The notes under the pieces: generated by a model
What the model saw: only the letters and a program-made list of their open reading frames with translations
What the model was told of the DNA's origin: nothing
Database searches by the model: none
Translations under genes and position numbers: made by a program
Part shown: positions 45,924 through 58,928 of the stretch, piece by piece
Position numbering within the stretch: the stretch's first letter is position 1
Layout: each line of letters begins with the position of its first letter
Assembly: GCA_033239525.1 (NCBI GenBank)
Contig: BSYO01000008.1
Coordinates: forward strand, 11,032,150-11,096,149
DNA length: 64,000 bases
DNA from: Nepenthes gracilis
Lineage: Eukaryota; Streptophyta; Magnoliopsida; Caryophyllales; Nepenthaceae
Reading direction: 5' to 3'

Positions 45924-47130
45924 CCTCCCTACCAAAGTTTCCTCACCAAAGGTCTTCTACCAGAGAATCTGAATGACGCCAAGCGCATCAAGAAGATAGT
46001 AGGCTGGTACACCATCATGGATGAGAGACTTAACGATGAGGCTATTCTATCCCCTACATGCGGTATCTCACATTAGAAGAAACTGACTACGTGTACTCCA
46101 AAATCTACTGATCACATATTGGCGGAAAAAACTTAGCATTTAAGATCAGGTGGTATAGCTATTACTAATCGACAATGAAGAGGGATGTCGTGGAATTCAT
46201 GAAGAACTGCGAGAATTGCCAAGTCCATGGCAACATTCCACACCAACCACACACAAAGTTTGCGACGCTACAATCATCATGGTCGTTCGTAGAGTGGGGG
46301 CTCAACATCCTAGACCCACTGTCTATTGCATTCGAGTAGAAAAAGTTCATCATAGTCAGTATTAAAAACTTTATGAAATGGATAAAAGCCTCCTCACTAG
46401 CACAGATCATCGAGCAAAACGCCACAGAGTTCATTTAATAGAGTATCATATGCAACTTTGGGATTCCTAATGTCATAATAGCTAACAATGAAACCCAATT
46501 CACTAACAAAATATTCACTAAGTATTGCATGAGTTTCGAAATCTGACTGATTCACACTTCCATCACCTATCAACAAGTAAACGGGTAAATAAAAGTAATG
46601 AACTGCACCCTACTACATGGGTTGAAGATGAAGCATGAAGACACTAGGACTCCTGGATGGACCAACTACATTATGTATTGTGGTCCTACCAAATGACGCC
46701 TAGAAAACCTACACCAGAAACATCTTTTAGTTTTTGCTACAGGACTGAAATGGTCATTCCAATAAAAATCGGTCTGCCCAACCTCCGGGTCAAAAGTTTT
46801 GACCCATAAAGCAATTCTTGATAACTTAAAGAGCATCTCGACTTGCTTGAAGAAGTCCGAGATACAACAAGGCTACTCACAATGGCTTATCAGTAATAGA
46901 TCACTGAGTACTACAACAAGAAGGTGAATGCATGCCAGTTCGATGTGGGGACGTAATTCTACAGAGTATAGAGGTAATAGGAAAAATTGCCTATAGGAAC
47001 AAACTATCCCCTAATTGGAAGGGACCATTCCTAATCTCAACGATTCTCCGAAATAGAGTGTACAAGTTACGCACCTAGAATGAAAAATGGGTTTCGAGAA
47101 CATAGAAAACCATCCACCTCAAGAAGTACT
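45924..47130 (+). pseudogene. Integrase remnant, third Tat element
   Basis: It begins FLTKGLLPENLNDAKRIKKI, then VGWYTIMDERL, with a zinc-binding-like NCQVHGN region, a core around 46270-46560 and a C-terminal part near 46930-47110 (QFDVGT-like, then LSPNWKGPFL across frames). Stops are frequent. Confidence 0.75.
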
Positions 47131-48130
47131 ATTAGTGAATCCTCATCAGGTATAGGTAAGTCCTAAACATGTCATGCGAACTACTTGAATGATATTGCCA
47201 CGTTTCAATTAATAAAATAGTCATTTACTTACCTTGTTACTCATGTCCATTTGAATGCTTGAATGATTGTATAAATTCAAAGGCCTAGACTGCCTCTATG
47301 TCAGATAAAATTTTGCACCTGTAAATTGACCCGTTAAAACACTATCAAAACTTTGGTCCAGGCAACCAAGTGGCCTAGAGAAAGTCAAACCCTAAACCTT
47401 GGTCCAACAAATCGAGCGACTTGAATAAGGTCAATTGCAATGGCCTGAGGGCTTAAAGATAAAAGTCAAACCCCACTTTTAAGCGGCTAAAATAAAACAA
47501 AACCTTAGGAAGTTGTTTAGCATGCGTGTGACAATTCCCTTCCATAGGAATGAGCACCATCAATCGACAATGGTTAATGGACTAGCAACCCATGCAGAAG
47601 TGCGACAACTCCCTCTAACATGGACGAACAACATCAATTAAGTGTGGGCGACTATCTAGCCTCTGTTAGAGCTCGTCGACTATACCAATCAAACTTAGTT
47701 GACCACCGAGAGGCTTTTCCAATGCTATGACGTCCCTTTGCGAGAAACAATAAAGATGGACAAAGACAATCAATCAAGCCCAACAACAGCAGCAACAATG
47801 CTTAGTCGGCAAAACATAACAAGTGTTGAGTAAAACAAATCAACATAAATAAAGACACCAGTGACAATAATCAAAACGGTCTAGCTAATCTATTGAACAA
47901 TCAACATATACATGTACAGCAAGGAGAGTCCATCTAAGAATTACAAAATGCTGCCTATGCCTATGACTCAAACTGGTGACATTTTTAAGGCAAGGATCCC
48001 CACGTTGAACATGACGAAGGCTCTCGTCCTCTCTCTAGGAAGTCAACTAAATCAGATTGTTGAAGAACTCCAGCGTTCCTTGAATCCAGGAAGCCAACAA
48101 GAAAGTCTAGAGCAGCCTGAGGCAACATCC
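47131..48130 (+). other. 3' untranslated region of the third Tat element with decayed tandem repeats
   Basis: 47340-47510 matches, inverted, the 40-bp minisatellite at 8247-8507 (AACTTTGGTCCAGGCAACC, GGCCTAGAGAAAGTCAAACC). 47510-47600 matches the stretch at 8170-8250. The 123-aa frame at 47912-48283 has no known motif and lies antisense to the gene remnant. Confidence 0.6.
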
Positions 48131-48620
48131 ATTAGCAATAATGAATGTCGTCCTAGACTCTGTCATCCAGTGTGCAACCAACTTTGTCCAAATGAAAACA
48201 GATCCTCAGCTCTCCTTCAAGTCAAGCACACTTACTCCGGAGATCAGCAAGTTGCTGCTTTACCTCCAGAAGCATGTCCTTGAGCAAGCTGATTTGATCT
48301 AGAAGTCGGGATTTTTCCTCTAAGAGCTCTCGAGATTTTACTTAAGACTCAAAAAGCTCTCGGTCGAGGTAAGTGGCCCACTCTTGACTCTATAGAACCT
48401 CAATAATAGCAGCGTTCACTCAAATTTCCATCTCTCCAAGCATGACAGGATTAGCATACAACTAAGATAGGCGGGAGATCTCAATATCTTGCCTATGCAA
48501 AGCCTTCGCCACCACGCCAAGCACTTCCAATGCAACTCCGCATAATCGTAGAGTGAAAAGCTCTATGAAACATTACCTCCATGAAAGATGGACCCTCCCG
48601 ATGAAACGAATCAGGAGAAT
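48131..48620 (-). pseudogene. Antisense extra gene remnant of the third Tat element (coiled coil)
   Basis: On the minus strand, 48400-48200 reads SRELLEEKSRLLDQISLLKD and MLLEVKQQLADLRSK, a heptad-rich coiled coil at the same position and orientation as 7224-7682. Stops interrupt it, and the large-LTR element at 48621 cuts it off. Confidence 0.6.
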
Positions 48621-51398
48621 TGTGACGAAATGGATTGTTTTTCTCTAATAATTTCCGTCAATAAACAAATAAAATTAATACTCAAAATTTTAAAATATTA
48701 AATTCTGCAAAAATTTTGGCAAAGTTTCCTTCGTAATTAGACCAAAAACTATTTATGCAACCTACTTAATTAAAATTTGTACAAGCATATAAATCCTCAG
48801 ACTTCAACATTCAACGCAATATATACACAGGATCGACAAATGTCATATTATCTATAGCTCCAATATAGTATTCACAACTGCCACATTGGATCTAAATAGA
48901 GACGCCGTCTAGGCCTAAACAAATCCAAAATCAAACAATAGCAAAAGTAAAACTAGATACATCAACCACCTGCAGAAGCATAACAAAATCTATAATAATA
49001 CATAACATATCATGCCACATTCCATTATACAATATAATTCTAACTTAACTATTTCTATTCTATTACATTAAACATAGACAAAACTACAAGTCTTCAGAGT
49101 CCAGCCGATCTCTTTAACTTATCTGTCGCCTTACTTTAACTAATCGGACGTCAACTCGTAACTTTCATCTGGAAGGAAGAAGAGGTAAGAGTGAGTTAAC
49201 AGCTCAATAAGTACATTATAATAAGGTACTAAATAATAATAACAAAATTAAGCAGGAGAAAGATATATGATCGGAAAAAATGCATAGACAAAACTTAAAT
49301 TAACATGCTTAAGGTACATTTTACTTCTTTCTTTCATTCTTATTTTCTTTAAGACATAACATAAGTATAATTATTCATCTTTGTAGACCTGAGCTAGTAG
49401 CCACCCTGCTAGCCAAAGGGAGCGAATAATCGAGGAAGATTATGTTTCGTACACAATCAAAGGCCGAAAATAGAACAATAGTATCCCTTCTAGCGGGATC
49501 AGCTACAGTAATGCCTCCCGAAGGTAGGTAAGACTCAAATTTCTATCCTTCAGATTTTGACGCCCCAAGAAAGAGCGAATCACGTATCACTCTATGGATG
49601 GAGTCATCCTTGATTACCGCTGTAACGTTCTAAAACATGTCCCTAACATCACCCGCTACAACAAGCGACCAGGATAATTCCCTTTGAGCTTCCACTGTCA
49701 CACTAGTGACATACCGGGGGCGTTACCCATCAAAAATATAAATACGGATCCTAGTTTTATGATTACCGATTCTTTTGAAGGAAGTTCTATCATATTCTTT
49801 TCATAGATATCTCCATCTGGAAGAACAGATTCATCTTTTTATAGATATCTCTGTCTGGGAGATCAAATTCATCTTTTCACAGATATCTCCATCTTGGAGA
49901 TCAGATTCATCAATTTCCAATATGAAATTCCCCTCCAATTATTCATGTACTTATTGTCTTGCTTGTGGATTTTGTCTTTTCATAACTTAATTTACATATG
50001 AATATCGAATGCATAGAAAAGATTGGGAGTTCTTATCGTTAAAGAACAAATTGACTTTGAGAGCTTTCGGACACAAATTTCATTCACAACGCATATATCG
50101 AAGCTTCCAAATTATTCTATTGGACTTATACAAACATACATATCATTTGATTAGTAATTAAATATAAAAAATTATGCAAAATATCATTCGGAGTCCTTAG
50201 GTGAACAATACCCGTGAACAATGCCTGTGAACAGTGTACAGAAACTTCACATATCGGTTAATTCTCGAAATTTCGGATATTCAACGGGTAAATTATTGAA
50301 CCAAAGGCATAGGTGACTAAAATTCCAAGTCAATTTATACATTAAACTCCAAATCAAAGCTTAAACAGTGTCTAGGCGGGGGTTAGTGGTTCCGTGAATG
50401 AATTTTCACCTCAAACCATAAATTCGGATACCCAATTGATAAAATTAAATATCCAAATCATGTGTAACTATAGTCTAGTCCCAAATTAAGCTAAAGCCCC
50501 AAACATCCATGGGTTTCATGTTTGGGCATGGGGGTTAGGGTTTACATTGTCCGAAACCTTACTTAAACTATAAATTTGGACTCCATATTAACATATATGC
50601 ATGTTTAGGTCTTAAGAATCATAAAATATAAGCCTAATCGGGTATCAAAATGAGAACACCCAAAGAAAACAAGACAAAAGTGCATGAAAATGAAAGAGAA
50701 GAGTATGAGTGTACTTGGCTCATCCAGATTTATCACCTTTTTAACTGGCTCTAGGACAGATTCGGACTCGTGGGCCTTCATCTCCTCCTTTTTCTCTCTT
50801 GTTTGTCGCTCTCTCTCTCTCTCTATCTCAGAAGCGTCTAGGAAAAATGGCTAAAATTATACCTGTGCGTGTTTAAATACCTCGACTGGTGCTCCAGCTC
50901 CATTCAGGCGGTAATTAGGTGCACCGCCTAGCTAACGCTACGCCTCGAGTGCTCGTTGAGCGCCCTCCAAGCGAGGCATTCTATTTTTCATGCCCAGGTG
51001 GCAATCGAGTGCTACTCGGGCATGGGTCAGGCTCGCGTCAAGCCTGCAGCAAGCCTATTTTGCGTTTTCGCTATCCGGGACCCGTTTTAACTTTTCTAAC
51101 CCAATTTTTCACATCTTTGGACACTAATTTTGATTATATAACATTAATAAGTCATGATTATCATAATTTAAAACCCAAAATCTTATTTATGAATCAACAT
51201 TTCTCAGTTTATAATTTCGGTTTCCGATTTACCAATTCCGGATCTTTGGGCTTTTCGATTCAATTCCTCCCGTACCATTTGACCTTAATTCACCTATTTT
51301 AACTTAATTACTCATTTTTTATTATATTTCTAGAATTGATGCACCTATGGAGCCCAACTTCTTCCTAATTATCATGTTTTAGGACTCGGGTCGTTACA
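48621..51398 (-). repeat. 3' LTR of the minus-strand LARD-like element
   Basis: 2,778 bp, starting TGTAACGACCCGAGTCC and ending CCATTTCGTCACA on the minus strand. It contains CTCGAG (50944), a TATA-like TATTTAAA (50880-50873), a CT/GA leader (50811), the stem-loop GATTGTGT/ACATAATC (49438-49458, inverted) and a TAGACGGCGTCTC box (48898-48911). It keeps the empty sites of both insertions seen in the other LTR (near 49478 and 50483). The 127-aa plus-strand frame is a shadow. Confidence 0.92.
50873..50880 (-). promoter_or_regulatory. TATA-like box of the LARD-like LTR
   Basis: GTATTTAAACAC on the minus strand, about 65 bp downstream of CTCGAG (50944) and before a GA-rich leader. Confidence 0.45.
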
Positions 51399-52436
51399 CC
51401 TTCCCCTAAAAAGTTTTGTCCTCGAAATTTAATGAACCTAAAAATTTCCAAATCGAAGGTAATTTTCTAAATTCTCCTAGCATTCTCAAGTCCTCCTTGA
51501 TTAAACAATTATCCCAATGAACCTTGAGCATTCGGATCATCCTGACTCTTAGTACCTAATGTGTTTCTATCAAAATTTAATTCTGCCAAGTCCGAAGACA
51601 AACCAAATTCATTAGTTACTTTTCCGACTTAGCTCGAAACCTCAAATGACTAAAAATTCTTGCTTTAGTCTAGAAAAAAATTATTTCTTCTGAGCCTTAG
51701 ATTGAACCTTAACATATGTGGATTTGCCACATTTTTGCTACGCTATTCTGATTATTTACCTAACTACAAATCATCCGGTTATAGTTTGCCACTGTGTCAA
51801 AATTAGCTTAACACCCAAAGTTTTCTGATCAAGTTTCAGTTAAGATTTTTGGCATAAATCTCAAATCGCAAATAAATCTCAATATCAATATACTTTGTAT
51901 CCTCATTATTTCATTGGTATGTCATCAAACTGACATTTTTCTAAAATATAAAATCCATATGAACCACTAAGATTGCATGAAAATCATAATTAGAACAAAT
52001 TCCAAGATAGCCATATCATGCAAACAATTCCTACAAATTCTCAAATTATAGCCAGATTAGAAATTACAATTGTAACAATCTGTCAAGAATTCGATATGAC
52101 TTAAGGCCATCACCCAATTGCTCAAAACCAAATTACTTAGCAACCTCAGGATTTCGCTAGTATAGCGATGAGCTAACTAATTCATTCCTATTATGTCCAT
52201 GATAATTACAAGGAGTGGATCTTCAAAATCGTTCTGAGATTAAACCGTAAAGACTTCTCTTTTCTTAATTTTACAGCCCCGCTACTTTGAATAGGATTTC
52301 TATCTCCCAATTCAAGAGCACAACGTACTATTAATCCAAACATTGGGACCACTTGTAGCTCACGATTCACATCTCCTACGAGGCATCGAAGACATATTAA
52401 ACTTAAGGACTCCCATCAACCCTTGTTAGCACTAAA

Positions 52437-52820
52437 GTTAAATTTTCTCATGACACTGAGGTTCATCTTCACAATCCTTAAACAGCTCTATCAATTTACA
52501 ATATCATAAGATTATCTTTCCGTAATGACATAACTATTCTGGCCTTTAAAATTACTAGATAATACCTATCTCCGAAGGCAATACCTATACATTCTTAAAG
52601 TGAAGACTCTGAGGCAATACCTATACGTTCTTAAAGTGAGAAAAGTTAACTTTTCTCACGATACTGAGGTTCATCTTCACAATCCTTAAACAGGTCTTCA
52701 ATTTACAATATCATAAGATTATCTTTCCGTAATGACATAACTATTCTGGCCTTTAAAATTACTAGATAATACCTATCTCCGAAGGCAATACCTATACGTT
52801 CTTAAAGTGAAGACTCCAAT
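52437..52820. repeat. 208-bp tandem duplication within the interior
   Basis: ACTGAGGTTCATCTTCACAA recurs at 52455 and 52663, and the following sequence matches almost base for base through TACGTTCTTAAAGTGAAGACTC. Confidence 0.92.
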
Positions 52821-54651
52821 TGCCAACTCCAATCTACGGGTGGAGTAATTCTAACTATGGAGTTCTCCCCTACTTAATTCGAGGGTAGCCACCTATCACG
52901 ATACGAGAATAACAAAATTCTAACCTTCTTTAATTCCTCAAGGGCTAACTTCACATGTCCCATTCTTACGAATACAATTTGCTCCTAAGCCCAAACGCCT
53001 CACGGCTCTACTAGTCTTCATGATATTAATCAGCCTTACCAATAATCTACTATTATCGAAGAGGCCTCACACCCACATCACATTCTTTCTGATCCCTGAT
53101 AAACTATCTTTTCATATTTCGCTCTAACGACTACAGATCCCTTCTAAGCCAAACATCTCACAGACACTGCAATTCTCGAGGGATACTTGCTGGATTGCTC
53201 ATCAGATTTAGTTAAGCCCAAGAAAACTATACCCCTTCACAACATTAATCGATCCTCCCCATTTAGTCACCGCTTAAAACCCTACGGATTCAAATCGTGC
53301 TATGAAAGATGTTATACACTCAACAAGTCATTTTCTCAGATTAAACTCACGTTCCTTTCTCAATCGGGTCTTCGGTTAACAACCGTTCTCAATCCATAAC
53401 ACAATTTCCAAACGGAGTACATATCTCTTACGTTCCTTTGAACCCATCAATGAGGTCATCTCAATATGGACCCGAATATGGCTAAAAGATCCAACCCATA
53501 ACATTTATGAAATGCTCATGGACCTTTAAAACCCAAACGGTGTTCCTGAACTTCGTAGCAGCCATATCCTTATCCCGAATGCTGCCGTGGGCACAATTTC
53601 TAATTATCCACAATCTACATGCTATGGATACAGATCAATCTTAGAAATCACCAATCCATTCATTGTGCCCCCTTATCAATTGATTATTCTTTTGAATAAC
53701 CAATTGCTCAATCATTCACAAATAATCTCATTAGTTAGTCTTACTTTTCCAAAGGCTCCAAGGTATCCTTAACGGTACCTAACCGAAGCTTCTTCAATTC
53801 CATACAGAATCCTCAAGTCTCACACAACTAAATTCCTTAGTAACTACCAAATTTTTTTTAAATGGGTGATCTCATTTACTAATTAAACTTAACACCTATT
53901 CCTAATTGAATCAACTATACCTCAAATTCTGAATTCATATCCTGAATACAAAGCACATTATCTTACCAACACAATTCATACCAACATCCACGAATACCTT
54001 TTTCAATTTCTACAAGATTTATACCATCCAAATATTTCAGCATTCAAACACTCACTAATTCGATCGTAATTTGACATTCTTGTTTCCTTACACTAGAAAT
54101 CGACTCCAAGTTTTACTGACCTCGAGCCATTCAATCCTACCTTATCCGTCATACTTGTTAGGTTGACTAAGCATTCCCCTTTCTTCACGAGTTACTAACC
54201 TGAGAACCCCAACTCAGAATAAATCAAACCTAAACTCTAATCCAAAATCAATTAACTAAGGCCTCAAATTAAAACCAACCAACTTAAGCACTAAATCGGC
54301 ACCAGTCAAATTTGAACCTTAAGGTGCCTACCTACAGTTCTTTTTGATCTCGTAGTAGACCACTGCCATAAATGGACCTTCACATAGGAGCCGCGGCCGC
54401 TACTAGTATCCTATCTGAAGGCAATCACGTGGTTAAACTATTCTTAGAACATTATCAAGGATGCCGGAACAAGACAACCAAATTCATCCTCCGTCTTTAA
54501 CTTAGTTCAAGCCTAAACTAGTCACCCAAGGTAACTAAAAGTAGCCAATCTAACTTCACTTGTCCTATGCTTACGCCCACTTATATGATCAGTATTAATC
54601 TATCCTAGGTTTTCACATACAATTCAAATCAAACTTAAAGCATCTCTTTTA

Positions 54652-54663
54652 TCTGATACCAAT
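54652..54663 (-). other. Primer-binding site, initiator tRNA-Met type
   Basis: On the minus strand, ATTGGTATCAGA directly follows the LTR end CCGTTACA. TGGTATCAGAGC is the usual site complementary to plant initiator tRNA-Met. Confidence 0.88.
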
Positions 54664-56471
54664 TGTAACGGAACGGATTATTTTTCTCTAATAATCTCCA
54701 TCAAGAAACAAATAAAACTAATATCCAAAATTTTAAAATATTAAATTTTGTAAAAATTTTGGCAGAATTTTCTTTGTAATTGGACCAAAAGCCATTTATA
54801 TAACTTGCTTAATTAAAACCTGTAGAAGCATATAAATCCTCTGACTTCAACGTTCAATGCAATATATACACAGGATTGAGAAATATCATATCATCTATGA
54901 CTCCAACACAGTATTCACAACTATCACATTGGATCTAAATAGAGATGCCATTTAGGCCTAAATAAATCTAAAACCAAACAATAACGGAAGTAAAACTAGA
55001 TATATCAACCACCTGCGGAAGGATAACAAAATCTATTATAATATATAACATATCATGCCACATTTTATTATACAACATAAATCTAACTTAACTATTTTCA
55101 TTCTATTATATTAAACAAAGACAAATACAAGTCCTCATAGTCCAGCTGATCTCTTTAGCTTATCTCCCACCTTACTCTAATTAATCGGGCATCAACTCAT
55201 ATCACTCATCTGGAAAGAAGAAGAGGTAAGAGTGAGCTAACAAATCAATAAGTACATCATAATAATGTACTAAACAATAATAACAAAATTAAGCAGGAAA
55301 AAGATATATGATTAGGAAAAATGCATAAATAGAACTTAAATTGACAAGCTTGACGTGCATTTTACTTCTTTCTTTCATTCTTATTTTCTTTAAGATGTAA
55401 TGTAAGTATAATTATTCATCTTTGCGGATAGGGCAAGTGGACCCTACTAGCCAAAGGGAGCGAATAATCGTGAATAGATTATGTTTTGCACACAATCAAA
55501 GACCTGAAACAAAATAGTAGTATCCTGTGACGATTTGAGTCCTAAAACATGATAAATTAAGTTAATAATGACCAAGAATTGGATTTAGAATGTGGAAAAA
55601 GTGAGTTTGGAAGCAAAAAGAGGAAGTTAGGTCTTATAAGGTACCGATTTCTAAGATATAATTAATATAGGTGGTGAGATTAAATATTAAATTTTGTAAA
55701 AATTTTGCAGAATTTTCTTTGTAATTGGACCAAAAGCCATTTATATAACTTGCTTAATTAAAACCTGTAGAAGCATATAAATCCTCTGACTTCAACGTTC
55801 AATGTAATATATACACAGGATTGACAAATATCATATCATCTATGATTCCAATACAGTATTCACAACTATCACATTGGATCTAAATAGAGATGCCATTTAG
55901 GCCTAAATAAATCTAAAACCAAACAATAACGGAAGTAAAACTAGATATATCAACCACCTGCGGAAGGATAACAAAATCTATTATAATATATAACATATCA
56001 TGCCACATTTTATTATACAACATAAATCTAACTTAACTATTTTCATTCTATTATATTAAACAAAGACAAATACAAGTCCTCATAGTCCAGCCGATCTCTT
56101 TAGCTTATCTCCCACCTTACTCTAATTAATCGGGCATCAACTCATATCACTCATCTGGAAAGAAGAAGAGGTAAGAGTGAGCTAACAAATCAATAAGTAA
56201 ATCATAATAATGTACTAAACAATAATAATAAAATTAAGCAGGAAAAATATATATGATTAGGAAAAATGCATAAATAGAACTTAAATTGACAAGCTTGAGG
56301 TGCATTTTACTTCTTTCTTTCATTCTTATTTTCTTTAAGATGTAATGTAAGTATAATTATTCATCTTTGCGGACACAGGCAAGTGGACCCTACTAGCCAA
56401 AGGGAGCGAATAATCGAGAATAGATTATGTTTTGCACACAATCAAAGACCTGAAACAAAATAGTAGTATCC
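54664..56471 (-). repeat. 5' LTR of the LARD-like element, first part, with tandem duplication
   Basis: The LTR starts at 54664 and matches 48621-49478 as far as the insertion point of the solo LTR at 56472. A 947-bp stretch (54736-55681) is repeated (55682-56628). Inverted stem-loop copies lie at 55477-55497 and in the second copy. Confidence 0.88.
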
Positions 56472-56628
56472 TGTGACGATTTGAGTCCTAAAACATGATA
56501 AATTAAGTTAATAATGACCAAGAATTGGATTTAGAATGTGAAAAAAGTGAGTTTGGAAGCAAAAAGAGGAAGTTAGGTCTTATAAGGTACCGATTTCTAA
56601 GATATAATTAATATAGGTGGTGAGATTT
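54736..56628. repeat. 947-bp tandem duplication spanning an LTR-insertion junction
   Basis: AAATATTAAATTTTG occurs at 54736 and 55682, and TGTGACGATTTGAG at 55525 and 56472. The unit holds 789 bp of host LTR and the first 157 bp of the nested LTR. Only a few differences were seen (for example GGATAGGGCAAG versus GGACACAGGCAAG), so it is recent. Confidence 0.95.
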
Positions 56629-58928
56629 CAGAATTTTAAAATATGATAATTTGAAGGCAATTAAGTTGAAATAGGTGAATTGTGGTTAAAAGATACGAAG
56701 GGAATCGGATTGAAAAGCCCAAAGTTTTAGAATCAGTAAAATCGGAGATCGAAATTGTAAATGAGAAACGTTGATTTGTAAATAAGATCCGGGCTTTAAA
56801 ATATGATAACCATGGCCTATTAAGGTTATATAATCAAAATTAGGGTCTAAAATGAGAAGAATTGGGTTGGGATGGTCAAAACGGATCCTGAACAGCGAAA
56901 ACACAAAGCAGGTTCGCTGCAGGCTCAACACGAGGACGCGCCAAAATGCCAACGCAGCTACCTGATGACTGCCCGAAGCAAGGCGGGAGTAAAGTAGTGG
57001 TATGAGGACAGAGCTCGATGGGCGCTCGAGGCATGTTCGGGCTCCCCGACTGATATAAAAGGGGCGCACACATTTTCTTCAACCATTCTGCAACGTTCCA
57101 GCAGGGAATGGAGGGAGAGAAGAGGAAAAGGATAAGAGGAGAAGAGGAATCCGGCCATTCTGCTCTGATTCAGGTAAAAATAACGACAGATCAGACTCAA
57201 GCAAGTGTATTTCGGACGTTGTATGCCGTCTTTACAGTGTTTTAATATCTCCATGTTATCGTTTATACTCTGAAAATCTTATTCTGTAATATTTGATATG
57301 AATAATATATGAATTCATGACTTTTGGACTAGATTTCCTATTTATGTATGCATATTATAACTAATAACTCCGACTTTATAATTTGGCTCACGTTGTGCCT
57401 CTGTTTTGTGTCCGGACAATGTAGTACAAACCCTAGCTCGAAATATTGGGGGTTTTTTTGTTTAAATGCATGATTTTGTATGTGTATTTAGAATTATGGC
57501 ATCGATTTCATGAATAAACACGTGTTTGGTGTTCGATTTAAGCCCGAAAGTTTTCTATGGAACCTTAGAATGAAAATTTAGAAAATCATGTTGGAGACTT
57601 GGAATTTTGATGATTTAAATGTTAATTGTTGCCTAGTTTCAGTTTATTAAATGATTTATATCTGAAAACATTGTACGGAACTGTATTGTTGAACTATGAA
57701 AACCTCTAAAATCGTCTGAAAGAGTAATTGAATGGGACTTAGATTTGGCCATGAAATATGATAAAATTTTGATTATGGAATTTTGAACAAATGCATTGAA
57801 TTAAGTTAATTAGTAAAAAAATTAGATCTAGAACTGCTGTACAGTCAGATAAGGTTATCTGACATGCCTTAGAAATTACAGTTACGGTAATCGAGGGTAC
57901 TATCGAACCATCAAACTATTGAATTGAAATATATATCATCAGACCATCGAATTATTGGCCTTTGACTGTGTGGATTGAATACAATCTATCCTCGATTATT
58001 TACCCCTCGACTAATAGAGTATACTAGATGGGTCCCTAGAATATCGAACTAGAATCTCTGAAGAATAAATGAGATTTGGAACCGTTTTATGAACTCTTAT
58101 GCTGGTTTAAATAGAATTATGCTTTATTCCTGTTTCCGTAAATGCTTCTATTCTTTTGATTATCATGATTTTGCTCTAATATATTTATATTTTATATAAA
58201 AGCATGAATTATGATTTGAATTATGATGATTGAGACCTGTTCACATAAATGCTTTTGTTCTTCTAATATCATCGTGGTTTTCTATCTTAATGAATATATG
58301 TTCTGCATGATAGCATTATATTCTACATGTTTTGGTACCTTATTGGGTTTCGACTCATTATTTACTATTTTTTCTTCCAGATGAGACTGTAGAATTGGTA
58401 CCATATGAGAGAGAGTAGTTTAAAGTTTAGCCTTAAGACTTTTAGAAACTAAAGTATTTTGAAGAATCTTGGAAAAATATAGTTTGAATGTAAACACTGG
58501 ATTTTGTATATCGATTTTGTGTAAATGGATTTAGTATACTAAATGTATGTGATGCATGTGATGAAACAAGAAATATTGCTTCTGTAGGTTTATAGTTCTG
58601 CTTTTGCTATATGTTTTCTGGATTCTGTATAGGTTCTAGACGGCATCTCTTATATGTTTCTGATTTAGCGAATTGGATTATATTTGAGCTATGGATGGAA
58701 ATGTCAAATTGATGGTCTTGTGTATGTGTATTGTATGTTGAAATGTGCTATTCAAATAGTTGTGTGCTTGTACAGATTATAATATACAGGTTGTATATTT
58801 GAATTTTCATCCAATTTTAGATAGAACTTTGCCAAAATTTCTGTAGAAATTAAGGATTTAAATTTAGAATTCTATTCTGAATCTATTTGACGGAGGGTCT
58901 TATAGGAATTAGGATCCGTTCTGTCACA
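56472..58928 (+). mobile_element. Solo LTR of the same family, opposite orientation, target duplication TATCC
   Basis: 2,457 bp, starting TGTGACGATTTGAGTCC and ending CCGTTCTGTCACA. TATCC flanks it at 56467-56471 and 58929-58933, and the unoccupied site AGTATCCCTTCTAG is seen near 49478. It carries CTCGAG (57025), TATAAAAG (57054), the stem-loop GACTGTGT/ATACAATC (57964-57986) and TAGACGGCATCTCT (58637-58650). The minus-strand frames of 68-127 aa near 56686-57254 are shadows. Confidence 0.95.
57054..57061 (+). promoter_or_regulatory. TATA box of the solo LTR at 56472
   Basis: GATATAAAAGGGGCG, about 25 bp after CTCGAG, followed by a GA-rich leader near 57110. Confidence 0.65.

Larger units (their letters stand above)
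30826..48620 (+). mobile_element. Third Tat-lineage element, decayed and multiply interrupted
   Basis: Gag (31810), PR (33050), RT (33580 and 38431), RNase H (38820) and INT (45924) run left to right, followed by the minisatellite remnant and the antisense gene remnant. Two solo LTRs split it at 34216/38431 and 39770/45924, and a large-LTR element cuts it at 48621; its 3' LTR is outside the window. Nearly every domain has stops, so this is the oldest Tat copy here. Confidence 0.85.
51399..54663 (-). other. Non-coding interior of the LARD-like element
   Basis: A polypurine tract (minus strand TTTTTAGGGGAAGG, 51412-51399) sits at the LTR edge. No reverse transcriptase, integrase or gag motif could be read on either strand, and only 60-70 aa frames occur. 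The part beside the primer site, about 54650-53900, is similar to 62643-63200 of the second element, including TTTTGGTTACC-like, TAGTAGCGG..GGCTCCT and GAGGCCTTRGWTAATT blocks in the same order. Confidence 0.75.

Noticed and set aside
53187..53772. 60-70 aa plus-strand frames in the LARD-like interior
   Set aside because: No motif, not conserved in the related element, and antisense to the element.
54390..54410. TACTAGTAGCGGCCGC resembles a cloning-vector suffix (SpeI/NotI)
   Set aside because: The flanks on both sides align with the natural interior of the other element at 62905 (ATTAGTAGCGGCTCC), differing by a few inserted bases, so contamination is unlikely.
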